A DNA stretch of 64,000 nucleotides from Flavihumibacter profundi (GTDB lineage: Bacteria > Bacteroidota > Bacteroidia > Chitinophagales > Chitinophagaceae): NCBI RefSeq assembly GCF_020076305.1, contig NZ_JAIQXE010000002.1, forward strand, positions 806,001-870,000. Direction: 5' to 3'. The notes below the pieces were generated by a model. It saw only the letters and a program-made list of their open reading frames with translations. It ran no database searches and was not told the origin of the DNA. Each line of letters begins with the position of its first letter. Positions within the stretch are counted from its first letter, which is position 1. Shown here piece after piece: positions 27,373-35,969 of this stretch. The position numbers and the translations under genes were made by a program.

Positions 27373-28200
27373 CTAGTTATGGATCACATTCGTGAACAGC
27401 AATATAAGAAGAATTAGGCCTGCAACAATCCTGTAATAACCAAACCATTTAAATCCATGTTTCTGTAAAAAGCCAATGAAAAATTTAATAGCCAGCAGGG
27501 CTACAACAAAAGCAACGATATTTCCTGTAATAAAGGCAATTAAATTCTCCCGGGAGTTCATCAATAATTCATACCCTTTTTGCACGCCACCTGCCGGGTT
27601 GGGCCATTTTTTGATCACAAGGGAATACCCGGTTGCCGCTGCCATTGTCGGAACGGCGAGGAAAAAAGAAAATTCTGCTGCAAGTGACCTGGTTAGTTTT
27701 TGTTGCATCCCGCCAATAATGGATGCAGCACTTCTGCTTACCCCGGGTATCATAGCCAGGCACTGCCAGCACCCGATCACAAAGGCTTTGCCTGAACTGA
27801 TTTCCTTTTCTTCGTTTGTTGCAGGTCGTTGAAAAGCCCGGTCAATAAATATCAGTATAATACCACCAAGCAGGAGGGTAATAGCTACCGTTAACGGACT
27901 TTCAAGCAATGCATCAATCTGGTTGGAAAATAAAAAGCCCAGCACCAAAGCAGGGATTACAGCTATTGCCAGCTTTACATAAAAAGCCCAGCTTTTAAAA
28001 TCGATGAATTTCTTCCAGTATAGTACTACAACAGCTAATATGGCCCCTAATTGGATCGCAACTTCGAATAGTTTGGTAAACTCTTCTTTGTGGATCCCCA
28101 ATAATGAGCTGAGGATAATCATGTGCCCTGTTGAAGAAACTGGCAGGAATTCAGTCAGTCCCTCAACAATGGCCACTGCGATGGCTTCAAAAATATTCAT
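27373..28200 (-). CDS. uppP: Undecaprenyl-diphosphatase UppP (BacA)
   Basis: A 275-residue membrane protein of normal length. The two active-site motifs are visible: [16 protein letters not shown] near the N-terminus and [13 protein letters not shown] near residue 155. It dephosphorylates undecaprenyl diphosphate to recycle the lipid carrier for peptidoglycan and other envelope polymers, and gives bacitracin resistance in many species. The gene follows DUF3098 by 10 bp in the ftsX operon. Confidence 0.96.
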   Translation of the reverse strand: MNIFEAIAVAIVEGLTEFLPVSSTGHMIILSSLLGIHKEEFTKLFEVAIQLGAILAVVVLYWKKFIDFKSWAFYVKLAIAVIPALVLGFLFSNQIDALLESPLTVAITLLLGGIILIFIDRAFQRPATNEEKEISSGKAFVIGCWQCLAMIPGVSRSAASIIGGMQQKLTRSLAAEFSFFLAVPTMAAATGYSLVIKKWPNPAGGVQKGYELLMNSRENLIAFITGNIVAFVVALLAIKFFIGFLQKHGFKWFGYYRIVAGLILLILLFTNVIHN

Positions 28201-28210
28201 GTGGGGTAGG

Positions 28211-28477
28211 TCAGGCTTTGGACTTTTTGAAGATGGCTATTACCTCTATAGCCAGTCCGGCTATAATCAGCAAAGGAGCAATTGTAATACGGGTTGTGCT
28301 GTAAACCTCTTTCTGGTCAAAGACTGCGGGATTGGAACTTTTCCCCCCGGACATTACAATCATTCCAATGGCAATTACAATAATACCGGCAAGCATCCAG
28401 GTATAATTTTCCTTTCCAAAAAGGCTTTCGGAAGTGTGGGCAACATTGCCACTTTGTTTTGTTTCTTTTTTTGACAT
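28211..28477 (-). CDS. DUF3098 small membrane protein
   Basis: An 88-residue protein with two membrane helices (about residues 26-43 and 63-83) joined by a short Pro/Asn loop. The segment [22 protein letters not shown] matches the DUF3098 family (quoted only in part as [15 protein letters not shown]). These proteins sit between ftsX and uppP in many Bacteroidota. The function is not established; the fixed context suggests a role in cell division or wall synthesis. Confidence 0.88.
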   Translation of the reverse strand: MSKKETKQSGNVAHTSESLFGKENYTWMLAGIIVIAIGMIVMSGGKSSNPAVFDQKEVYSTTRITIAPLLIIAGLAIEVIAIFKKSKA

Positions 28478-28500
28478 AATGATCGGGGGAATATTTTTTA

Positions 28501-28533
28501 GTGAATGGTGAATGGTGAATAGTGAATGGTGAA
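28501..28533 (+). repeat. GTGAATR heptamer repeat (copy 4, longest)
   Basis: About 4.7 tandem units (GTGAATG, GTGAATG, GTGAATA, GTGAATG, GTGAA) fill the gap between DUF3098 and the end of ftsX. Confidence 0.75.
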
Positions 28534-28540
28534 AGATCCA

Positions 28541-29413
28541 CTAATAAAGCTCATCCAGTTTCATTTTAAGGTATTTGATTACGCTTCTGTGGGTACTGAG
28601 CAAAGATATCAGGATTCCTAAAATGATTATACCAGATCCCAGCATAATTAACCATGAATTATCACGCATGGCTTTCAATTCCGGAAGTTGTTGTTCAGCG
28701 AAAAGCACAAGGGCTATGATACCGGCCAGGGCTATAATCCCTGAAATGGCACCGTTAATAATTGCCCTGAAATCCATTGGCTTGGCTATGAAACCACGTG
28801 TTGCGCCAACCATCTGCATGGTTTTAATCAGGAAACGGTTGCTGAACATGGCCAGACGGATTGTGTTATCGATCAGCACAATAACTACCACGCATAGGGT
28901 AATGGCAATAATCAACAGGATCAGGCTGATTTTACGTACGTTTTCATTCAGGTTATCTACCAGGGAACGCGGATACTGCACATCATTTACACCAATATTT
29001 TGTTGCAGGTCGGCTTTGATCGCAATAAGTGTATCACTATTTACATATTGGTTACGCAACTTGAAATCAATGCTCGCCGGCAATGGATTAGCATCCAGGA
29101 TATTTTTCCAGTCCTCATTTCCGTCAGCTACAAATTTCTCCTTAGCCAGCTCTTTCGTAATATATTCGTATTCTTTTACATATGGCTTGTTGGCAATATA
29201 TTGAACAAGGGCAGCACTGTCTTTTGGTGAAATATTTTCTCTCAGGTATACCCTTACTTCAACATTTTCCTTGAAATATTGCCCCAGCTTATTGGCATTG
29301 ATCACAATCCAGCCAAGCAATCCTAAAATGAATAGCACCAACGAAACGCCCAATATCGACATGAAATAGGAGGGCTGTGAACGTTTGGCGGATGATTTTC
29401 CGATTTGAGACAT
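28541..29413 (-). CDS. ftsX: Cell division protein FtsX
   Basis: A 290-residue permease-like protein with the FtsX layout: a cytoplasmic N-terminus, a first helix (about residues 20-44), a periplasmic domain (residues 45-160) and three helices in the C-terminal half with the conserved MQMVGATRGFI loop. It acts with the ATPase FtsE (not in this window) to control peptidoglycan hydrolases at the septum. It is the first gene of ftsX-DUF3098-uppP-UMF1-MBL, divergent from leuS. Confidence 0.94.
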   Translation of the reverse strand: MSQIGKSSAKRSQPSYFMSILGVSLVLFILGLLGWIVINANKLGQYFKENVEVRVYLRENISPKDSAALVQYIANKPYVKEYEYITKELAKEKFVADGNEDWKNILDANPLPASIDFKLRNQYVNSDTLIAIKADLQQNIGVNDVQYPRSLVDNLNENVRKISLILLIIAITLCVVVIVLIDNTIRLAMFSNRFLIKTMQMVGATRGFIAKPMDFRAIINGAISGIIALAGIIALVLFAEQQLPELKAMRDNSWLIMLGSGIIILGILISLLSTHRSVIKYLKMKLDELY

Positions 29414-29453
29414 GTTTACAATTTTCAGTGGGTTAGTACTGTAACGATATGGA

Positions 29454-29461
29454 CAAAAATA
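29454..29461 (-). promoter_or_regulatory. -7 promoter element of the ftsX operon
   Basis: The minus strand reads TATTTTTG, 40 bp before the ftsX ATG. It is back to back with the leuS element (22 bp between them), and the two share the ten bases TATTTTTGTC. Confidence 0.6.
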
Positions 29462-29483
29462 GCGGTTTTAGCGGTTCAGTTTG

Positions 29484-29491
29484 TATTTTTG
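29484..29491 (+). promoter_or_regulatory. -7 promoter element of leuS and its leader ORF
   Basis: TATTTTTG matches TAnnTTTG. The octamer TAGCGGTT occurs twice just upstream (29460-29467 and 29469-29476), in the place of the -33 region. Transcription would start near 29497, 9 bp before the leader ORF. Confidence 0.6.
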
Positions 29492-29505
29492 TCGCCCACT
29501 AAACG

Positions 29506-29604
29506 ATGGCTACCAGCTGTAATATTGCGGCTTTGCTGGAAATAGGCAAGGATTTAAGTCTACTTTCACATTCCCTTAAGCAAGTGGTAGTACAACAATT
29601 TTAA
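29506..29604 (+). CDS. Leucine-rich leader peptide candidate upstream of leuS
   Basis: A 32-codon open frame from ATG to TAA. It starts 14 bp after the leuS -7 element and ends 5 bp before the leuS ATG. Six of 32 residues are Leu, clustered as LL and LSLL, using TTG, CTG, TTA, CTA and CTT codons. The position fits the short leaders of other genes here and would allow translational coupling to leuS. No database check was possible. It may be a chance frame in a leader RNA. Confidence 0.35.
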   Translation: MATSCNIAALLEIGKDLSLLSHSLKQVVVQQF

Positions 29605-29609
29605 TATTA

Positions 29610-32387
29610 ATGGAGTATAGTTTCCGGCAGATAGAACAGAAATGGCAGGCGCATTGGAAGGCAACCAATGCTTATAAGGTATCCAATGAATCATCGAAAC
29701 CAAAGTGTTATGTCCTGGATATGTTCCCTTACCCAAGTGGTGCAGGACTTCATGTGGGGCATCCACTCGGCTATATTGCCAGTGATATCTATAGCCGGTT
29801 CAAAAGGCTGAAAGGTTTCAATGTGCTTCACCCAATGGGTTATGATGCTTTCGGCCTGCCTGCGGAACAATATGCCATTGAGCATGGTGTTCATCCGGCG
29901 GTAAGCACTGAACAGAATATTTCAAATTTCAGGAAGCAACTGGATAACATCGGGTTTTGTTTTGACTGGGACCGCGAGGTCCGTACTTCTGATCCTTCCT
30001 ATTATAAATGGACCCAATGGATCTTCCTGCAATTATTTAATTCCTTTTTTAACAGGCATACGGCAAAGGCAACACCCATTAGCCAGCTGGTGGAAAGTTT
30101 TGAAAAAGCAGGTAACCAGGAACATGTGTGTCCTGCTAATAATGCACTGGTTTTTTCAGGGGAAGAATGGAAGTCGTTCACCCCCAAAAGGCAGCAGGAA
30201 ATCCTGATGGATTATCGCCTTGCATTTTGCGGTTATGGTGAAGTGAACTGGTGCGAAGCACTTGGAACCGTGCTGGCCAATGATGAAGTGGTGAATGGCG
30301 TAAGTGAAAGAGGTGGTTATCCTGTGGAAAGGAAGAGGTTAAGGCAATGGTACCTGAGGATTACTGAATACGCCGATCGCCTGCTCGAAGGCCTTGAACA
30401 GGTCGATTTCAGTGATGCCATGAAGGAAATGCAAACCAACTGGATTGGTAAGAGTTATGGGGCTGAAATAGATTTCAAAGTAAGCAGTGAGCAGGAAGCA
30501 GTGGGTAATTTACGTGTTTATACAACAAGGCCCGATACAATTTTCGGGGTAGATTTCATGGTGGTTGCCCCGGAGCTTGATATAGTTGATCATTTGAAAT
30601 CTGCAGCACAGGCAAGTGCTGTTGAAGAATACCTCGCTTATGTAAAAAGCAGGAGCGAACGGGAAAGGATGGCTGAAAAAAAGATCAGCGGTGTTTTCAC
30701 TGGCGCATATGCCATCAACCCTTTTAACGGCCGTAAGATACCCATCTGGATTTCCGAATATGTATTGGCCGGATATGGAACTGGAGCTATTATGGCCGTT
30801 CCTTGCGGTGATGAACGTGACCATAAATTTGCTGAGCATTTTAATATTCCGGTCACCAATATTATAGGAACCCATTATAATGGCCGGGACGCAAATCCTA
30901 CCAAGGATGCCATCCTTGAAAACAGTGAATTCCTGAACGGCGTGCTTATGCGCGATGCCATTAGCATTGTGAATGACCGGATTGAAGCAATGGGCATTGG
31001 TAAACGGAAAGTCAATTATAAAATGCGTGACGCGGCATTTAGCCGTCAGCGTTATTGGGGTGAACCATTCCCTGTTCAATGGAAAGATGGCGTGGCGGTT
31101 CCTTTACCTGAATCAGAATTGCCCCTTGAATTGCCTTACGTGGATAATTATAAACCCGGTCCTGATGGCGAGGGACCCCTTGCCAATATTCCGGAATGGG
31201 TGGCTCGGGAACTGGAAACGAATACAATGCCTGGTTATGCCGGGTCATCATGGTATTTTTTACGCTATATGGATCCCCATAATAACCAGTCTTTCTGTGA
31301 CCGGAAAGTCAGTGATTACTGGGGCCAGGTGGATTTGTATATCGGGGGAACAGAGCATGCGGTAGGGCATTTGCTGTATAGCCGTATGTGGACAAAAGCC
31401 CTTTTCGACCTGGGTTATATTGGCCATGATGAACCTTATAAGAAACTGGTGAACCAGGGTATGATCCAGGGAAGCAGCCGCTTTGTTTACCGGATTCACG
31501 GTACCCATACTTTTGTATCAAGGGGATTGCTTGAAGAGGAGGAAACCTACCAGCAAAAGCAGTTAGATAAACTGCATGTTGATGTAAATATTGTAGATGG
31601 TTACGAACTGGATATGGCCGCGTTCAAAAACTGGAAACCAGATTTTTCCCAGGCTGAATTTATACTGGAAGATGGCAAATACCTCTGCGGAAATGAAGTG
31701 GAGAAAATGTCCAAGTCGAAATTCAATACGGTAAACCCCGACCAGATTGTAGATCGTTTTGGGGCGGATACTTTCCGGATGTATGAAATGTTCCTTGGGC
31801 CTGTGGAAATTAGTAAACCCTGGGATACAAAGGGAATAGAAGGGGTACACCGGTTTTTAAAGAAACTATGGCGCTTGTTTATTGATGAACAAAAAGGTGT
31901 TGTCGTAAACAACGAACCGGCAACTGCCGAAGAATTGAAGGTATTGCACCGGGCCATACGGAAAATCGAAGATGATACCGAAAGGTTTTCTTTCAATACC
32001 GGCGTGAGCAGCTTTATGATTTGTGTGAATGAGCTGAGCGACCTCAAATGCAGGAAAAAAGTGATTTTGGATCAATTGCTTATCCTGCTTACCCCATATG
32101 CACCGCATATTGCAGAAGAACTCTGGCAACTGACTGGCAATTCAGGCAGTATCCTGGATGCCTCATATCCCATTTTTGAAGAGAAGTATGTAAAAGAATC
32201 GGCCAAAGCATATCCGGTTGCCATCAATGGTAAAACCAGGGCTGAAATCACCATTTCTCTGGATGCGACCCAGCAGCAGGTTGAAGCTATAATACTGGAA
32301 GATGAGACTGTGAAGAAATGGCTTGATGGGAAAACGCCCAAAAAGATCATTTATGTAAAAAATAAGATGATAAACGTAGTACTGTAA
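29610..32387 (+). CDS. leuS: Leucyl-tRNA synthetase
   Basis: A 925-residue class I synthetase of the bacterial type. The HIGH-type motif is HVGH in FPYPSGAGLHVGH (about residue 50). The CP1 editing domain includes the TRPDTIFGVDFMVVAPE stretch. The KMSKS loop EKMSKSKFN is near residue 700, followed by an anticodon-binding helical domain. It charges tRNA-Leu in the cytoplasm. An insertion around residues 625-680, before KMSKS, is longer than in E. coli and common in Bacteroidota. The start is fixed by the N-terminal MEYSFRQIEQKWQ. Confidence 0.97.
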   Translation: MEYSFRQIEQKWQAHWKATNAYKVSNESSKPKCYVLDMFPYPSGAGLHVGHPLGYIASDIYSRFKRLKGFNVLHPMGYDAFGLPAEQYAIEHGVHPAVSTEQNISNFRKQLDNIGFCFDWDREVRTSDPSYYKWTQWIFLQLFNSFFNRHTAKATPISQLVESFEKAGNQEHVCPANNALVFSGEEWKSFTPKRQQEILMDYRLAFCGYGEVNWCEALGTVLANDEVVNGVSERGGYPVERKRLRQWYLRITEYADRLLEGLEQVDFSDAMKEMQTNWIGKSYGAEIDFKVSSEQEAVGNLRVYTTRPDTIFGVDFMVVAPELDIVDHLKSAAQASAVEEYLAYVKSRSERERMAEKKISGVFTGAYAINPFNGRKIPIWISEYVLAGYGTGAIMAVPCGDERDHKFAEHFNIPVTNIIGTHYNGRDANPTKDAILENSEFLNGVLMRDAISIVNDRIEAMGIGKRKVNYKMRDAAFSRQRYWGEPFPVQWKDGVAVPLPESELPLELPYVDNYKPGPDGEGPLANIPEWVARELETNTMPGYAGSSWYFLRYMDPHNNQSFCDRKVSDYWGQVDLYIGGTEHAVGHLLYSRMWTKALFDLGYIGHDEPYKKLVNQGMIQGSSRFVYRIHGTHTFVSRGLLEEEETYQQKQLDKLHVDVNIVDGYELDMAAFKNWKPDFSQAEFILEDGKYLCGNEVEKMSKSKFNTVNPDQIVDRFGADTFRMYEMFLGPVEISKPWDTKGIEGVHRFLKKLWRLFIDEQKGVVVNNEPATAEELKVLHRAIRKIEDDTERFSFNTGVSSFMICVNELSDLKCRKKVILDQLLILLTPYAPHIAEELWQLTGNSGSILDASYPIFEEKYVKESAKAYPVAINGKTRAEITISLDATQQQVEAIILEDETVKKWLDGKTPKKIIYVKNKMINVVL

Positions 32388-32481
32388 ACCAGCGGTAAAC
32401 CGTGTTTTTTACCCGAAAATCGATGGTTTCCGGCAATTAATCGAACAGATTTCAGATTGGGGTTGGTGTTTTACATCTTTG

Positions 32482-32697
32482 TATCAGGAACGAACTAATC
32501 CACTATCCTTGTAAAAATTCACCCTTATCCTGAATCCCGAATCCGATCCATTGAAAGCTAATTATCCGAATCTATTGAAATAGCCTGATCCTATCCACGA
32601 AAAGCTGTTGTTGAAAAAAAATCCAGTTAATCCGAAAAACTACAGTTAAGGTTATCGCCCGAAAAGAATTGATCCCGTTGCAAAACGGGATTTTTTT
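32482..32697 (+). ncRNA. Candidate non-coding transcript in the leuS/DUF5694 gap
   Basis: The 332-bp gap after leuS holds no coding frame. CATCTTTG at 32474-32481 differs from TAnnTTTG at one base. Downstream, five loose copies of an ATCC(N)GAAA-type unit recur near 32541, 32563, 32593, 32630 and 32654, and an intrinsic terminator ends the stretch. This is the pattern of a small RNA gene, but the copies are degenerate and the terminator may simply serve leuS. Confidence 0.25.
32672..32697 (+). terminator. Intrinsic terminator in the gap after leuS
   Basis: ATCCCGTT (32672-32679) and AACGGGAT (32684-32691) form a perfect 8-bp stem with a GCAA tetraloop, followed by seven T. Confidence 0.85.
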
Positions 32698-32719
32698 ATT
32701 TACAGGAATTAATTGTTTC

Positions 32720-33631
32720 TTATAGTTTTTTTTGAGTGCTAAGTTGTTCATATTGCCGTGCTAATTGTTCCAATTCTACGATTTCAAATTGTGGTGATGA
32801 TTCAAAACATTGTCTCAGGATAGGGATATGTCCGGCTCCAAATATGACAAGAATACGGTCCTCACTTTTTGGTTTTGTTTGCAGGATTTTGTTGAAAATA
32901 CGGAGATTCCTGTTGAACCACCAGATAGATAATGCGTCTGGTCCCTTTTCATCTGTAGTATTAAATCCCACACTCAGGTAATGGCCATGCATTCTTTGCA
33001 TGTTGGCGCGATTGGCTGTTACAAGTAAAGATTCGAGGATGGTCATTTTTAGTTCAAGTGAATCGCCCGTTGCATATAATTTTGCATAGTCTGTATTCCA
33101 TTTTTTGTCAAGTGTAGAATCTACGGGGATGCTTTGGTTCCATAAACTATCAATCCACGGGTATTCTTTTTCGTGGTCTTCAGCAAAATTGGAAGCATCA
33201 ACTGCATACAATTTTTTTACGCCTGATTCTTTTGCCAGGCGAAAAGCAAGCTGGTCTATTTCGTCCCGCCCTAAAGTATAATTTCCAGACAGGTAGGCAT
33301 TGTAAAGTGAATCGAGTTTTGACTGTTTCTTTGCTTCAACGTAAATCCTTGTGGGCTTCATTTGTTTGAGTACTTCAACTACCTGACGCACTTCCTGCTG
33401 CCGCCGGGTATCAAGGATATTGATCATTTTCGAACTGTCTATTTTATGGGCATCGAGGTTTGGATAATCGAAGTGAAAAGTCCCTAATAATAATGTTTTT
33501 ACAGGTTGGTATCCATCTGCATATAAAACCTTATCAGATTTCGTATTGTTTATGGCTGGCCAGTTGATTTTTTGGGCGGTTGACAAGATTGGTGACAAGA
33601 ATAACACGCAGGCGATAATTCTGGCAATCAT
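32720..33631 (-). CDS. DUF5694 secreted protein, TraB/ChaN-like fold
   Basis: A 303-residue protein with a signal peptide ending LSTAQ. GTFHFDYPN near residue 51, RIYVEAKKQ near 95 and the late ILVIFGAGHIP look like the conserved Gly-x-x-His, Glu and GxxH motifs of the TraB/TIKI/ChaN superfamily, some of which are metalloproteases or haem-binding proteins. The closest named family is DUF5694, with no established role. It stands alone, convergent with the leuS region. Confidence 0.75.
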   Translation of the reverse strand: MIARIIACVLFLSPILSTAQKINWPAINNTKSDKVLYADGYQPVKTLLLGTFHFDYPNLDAHKIDSSKMINILDTRRQQEVRQVVEVLKQMKPTRIYVEAKKQSKLDSLYNAYLSGNYTLGRDEIDQLAFRLAKESGVKKLYAVDASNFAEDHEKEYPWIDSLWNQSIPVDSTLDKKWNTDYAKLYATGDSLELKMTILESLLVTANRANMQRMHGHYLSVGFNTTDEKGPDALSIWWFNRNLRIFNKILQTKPKSEDRILVIFGAGHIPILRQCFESSPQFEIVELEQLARQYEQLSTQKKL

Positions 33632-33694
33632 TTTTTTCTTTACTTGACGATGTTCTGCCCATTTAGGTTACAGCAATAGGGGAAATTAGTTGTT

Positions 33695-34723
33695 TTATTC
33701 TCCCGGTTTTGGCTGAACGATCCTGATCAGTGCGCTGCTTTTTTCATTGGCATACAATCTTGCCTCGTATCGTTTGTCGCCAACAATTGCCACCATAAAG
33801 GATGTATTTGGCGGTATGCTCCCCAGGTTTTCTGCAACCATAACCAGTTCGTTATCTGCAGCAAGTTCGGCTACATCAATTTTAACGGTGTAAGGCTGGT
33901 CGGTAAGCCTGATATTTTTAAGTAACATCCTCCCGTTCAGGAAGAGGGCAATAGAGTCACCATCCACTTCAGCGTTATCGTAAAACCGGAGCTCAATGGT
34001 TTTAGCAGTAATCGGGATTACAGTTTGCAAAACATTTTTCCGGCTATTGAACTTCCGTTCAATAACGTCCTGGCCGGCCGTTTCAGCAACTGCCGCTGCC
34101 TCAGCAACAGCGGGTGGATTTGTTGCTGTGGGCTGGGCAGGAGTTGAGGCCAGTGCCAGGGGCTGAAGCGGTTTTTCTTCCGGAATTTTTGTCGCTAATC
34201 CATATTGGCTGATACTATCAATCAGCTGCGGATCATTGCCTCCTGTAAAATAATTGTCGATCACATAATCCCATTCATCGGGAAATTGGGTTTTGTCTGT
34301 TTTCTCCAAATGAACAATACCATTTTGCTGGTTCTTGTTATCGCGGGAAGTACTGTTGCCATCAAGGTACATTTCTTCCGATCCCGGGCAATTAAAATCA
34401 GCAACTGTCATTTGCGCTTCGGGGTCGGGACCTATTAACAAACTTTTTTTAGACGATGGGCCTTCCAGTAAAAGTTCATCCCACCAAATGACTGAATTCG
34501 TCCGGGGATCAAAATTCCCTTTTACACTATATCGTTTGACCTTGTTTTTTCCATGGTAATAGTAAACTACACCAACCAGCTGGTCGCCATTTTTTACAAG
34601 TTTTAATTCCGTAGGGATGCCTTTTATTTTTCCCCTCCAGATCCCGGTGATGGCCTGGGCCTGGGTATTTTGGGCCAGGTTTAAAAAACTAATAATAATT
34701 AAAATCGCGCCAATTGCTTTCAT
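33695..34723 (-). CDS. Secreted protein of unknown function with two beta-rich domains
   Basis: A 342-residue protein. The signal peptide ends NTQAQA. The N-terminal domain (residues about 25-150, ITGIWRGKIKGIPTELKL) resembles a lipocalin-like or META-type sheet. A Pro/Ala-rich linker (about 190-215) leads to a C-terminal beta domain (LRFYDNAEVDGDSIALFLNG) that recurs in Bacteroidota secreted proteins. I do not recognise a catalytic site. It lies between DUF5694 and the LacI gene on the same strand, 63 bp before the former. Confidence 0.7.
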   Translation of the reverse strand: MKAIGAILIIISFLNLAQNTQAQAITGIWRGKIKGIPTELKLVKNGDQLVGVVYYYHGKNKVKRYSVKGNFDPRTNSVIWWDELLLEGPSSKKSLLIGPDPEAQMTVADFNCPGSEEMYLDGNSTSRDNKNQQNGIVHLEKTDKTQFPDEWDYVIDNYFTGGNDPQLIDSISQYGLATKIPEEKPLQPLALASTPAQPTATNPPAVAEAAAVAETAGQDVIERKFNSRKNVLQTVIPITAKTIELRFYDNAEVDGDSIALFLNGRMLLKNIRLTDQPYTVKIDVAELAADNELVMVAENLGSIPPNTSFMVAIVGDKRYEARLYANEKSSALIRIVQPKPGE

Positions 34724-34845
34724 ATGTGGTGGTTTCGCAGCTAAGCTAACGCAGCTGACCCGATTCTATTATAAAAGGAATCACAAAAAAGCCCGGGCCT
34801 TAATCCGGAATTCGAACTGGTTGATGCTTTGCGGCGTTATGCCAT

Positions 34846-35847
34846 TTAAGGACGGTTACTTTCCATCCTGACGTCGATGTAATGCGTTTGGGGTAATATG
34901 GGCAATTTCATAATCAGCTTAAAAAGAAGTGCCGCGGATGCTTTGCCAAGTTCATAGCCAGAAGTTTTTACATAGGGCAATGGAAAAGGCAGGAATTGGG
35001 GCAGCCATCCATCGCTGATGGATACCAGGTAAAGGTCATCAGGTATTTTGATGCCCAATTGATAAACAGCCTGTACAATACCCGAAAGCAATTCATCGCT
35101 CATGGCAAAAACTGCTTCTGGTTTTTGGGGACTGTTCCAAAGATCAAGCATCTTTTGCTGCGCCTGCCCCGGGTTATCAGCTGTTTCAAAATTGATCCCG
35201 TGTTCCGGAACCCCGTGCTCCTGCAATGCCTTACGAAATCCAAGGATACGATCTTCGGTGATTGACAAGCGGGGGGCGGCGAAAAAACCAGTAATATTCC
35301 TTGCAACAGGCAGGTCGGCAAGCAGCCTGGAAATGGCCATTCCAGTTGCTGCCTCTCCGGGCATCACCACTTTGTGGGAATTGCTGTTCGTTATTACCTT
35401 GTCTAAAAAAACAATGGGTGTGCCGCCAGATTGCAATTCCTGGAAATGTTCAATATCCTGGCTCTGCCTTGATAAGGAAACCAATACACCATCAACCCCC
35501 ATATTCATGCAGATCTCTGCATTTTCAATTTCCCTGTCTATTTGATCATTGGAATGCAGTATCAGCAGGTTGTACCCTTTTTCATGTGTTGCTTCCTCTA
35601 TTGCCTTAATTAAAGACGGGAAGAAAAACGGGGCGATTTCAGGAATGATAAGTCCAATAGTATGGGTTCTGCCCCTTCTCAGGTTGATGGCCATAAAATT
35701 GGGTTTGTAGCCCAGTTTTTCAGCCAGTTGTTTTACGGATTCTTTCATTGGCCCGCTTACATCGGGGTGGCCGCGCAGGGCCCGCGATACCGTAGAAGGG
35801 TTAATGTGCAGTTGCCTGGCAATGTCTTTTATCGTTACTCTGGCCAC
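34846..35847 (-). CDS. LacI-family transcriptional regulator
   Basis: A 333-residue regulator. The N-terminal helix-turn-helix RVTIKDIARQLHINPSTVSR with the hinge (GYKPNFMAINLRRGRT) is followed by a periplasmic-binding-protein-like sensor domain (HTIGLIIPEIAPFFF). I start it at GTG 35847 (VARVTIK), which gives the standard N-terminus. The open frame extends 40 codons further to a TTG but has no ATG. LacI proteins usually repress sugar genes. The nearest targets are the divergent UnbV lipoprotein gene, 122 bp away, or the sugar operon 6-12 kb to the right. Confidence 0.9.
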   Translation of the reverse strand: MARVTIKDIARQLHINPSTVSRALRGHPDVSGPMKESVKQLAEKLGYKPNFMAINLRRGRTHTIGLIIPEIAPFFFPSLIKAIEEATHEKGYNLLILHSNDQIDREIENAEICMNMGVDGVLVSLSRQSQDIEHFQELQSGGTPIVFLDKVITNSNSHKVVMPGEAATGMAISRLLADLPVARNITGFFAAPRLSITEDRILGFRKALQEHGVPEHGINFETADNPGQAQQKMLDLWNSPQKPEAVFAMSDELLSGIVQAVYQLGIKIPDDLYLVSISDGWLPQFLPFPLPYVKTSGYELGKASAALLFKLIMKLPILPQTHYIDVRMESNRP

Positions 35848-35927
35848 AATAGCTGTTTGGGTGGATGATGGGGTACTGTTTATAGTTTTGGAAAAATAAG
35901 TTACTGTTTTGATAACTAGCACAGGTC

Positions 35928-35962
35928 TTTGTATAATGTAACCATTTTTTTGTTTTAGTTTG
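35928..35962 (+). promoter_or_regulatory. Weak promoter of the UnbV lipoprotein gene
   Basis: TTTG at 35928-35931 and TTAGTTTG at 35955-35962 (one mismatch to TAnnTTTG, 23-bp spacer) end 7 bp before the ATG at 35970. Confidence 0.35.
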
Positions 35963-35969
35963 TACAATC

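Noticed and set aside
35848-35967. 40 extra codons at the LacI N-terminus from a TTG
   Set aside because: There is no ATG, no family similarity, and the GTG at 35847 gives the canonical N-terminus.
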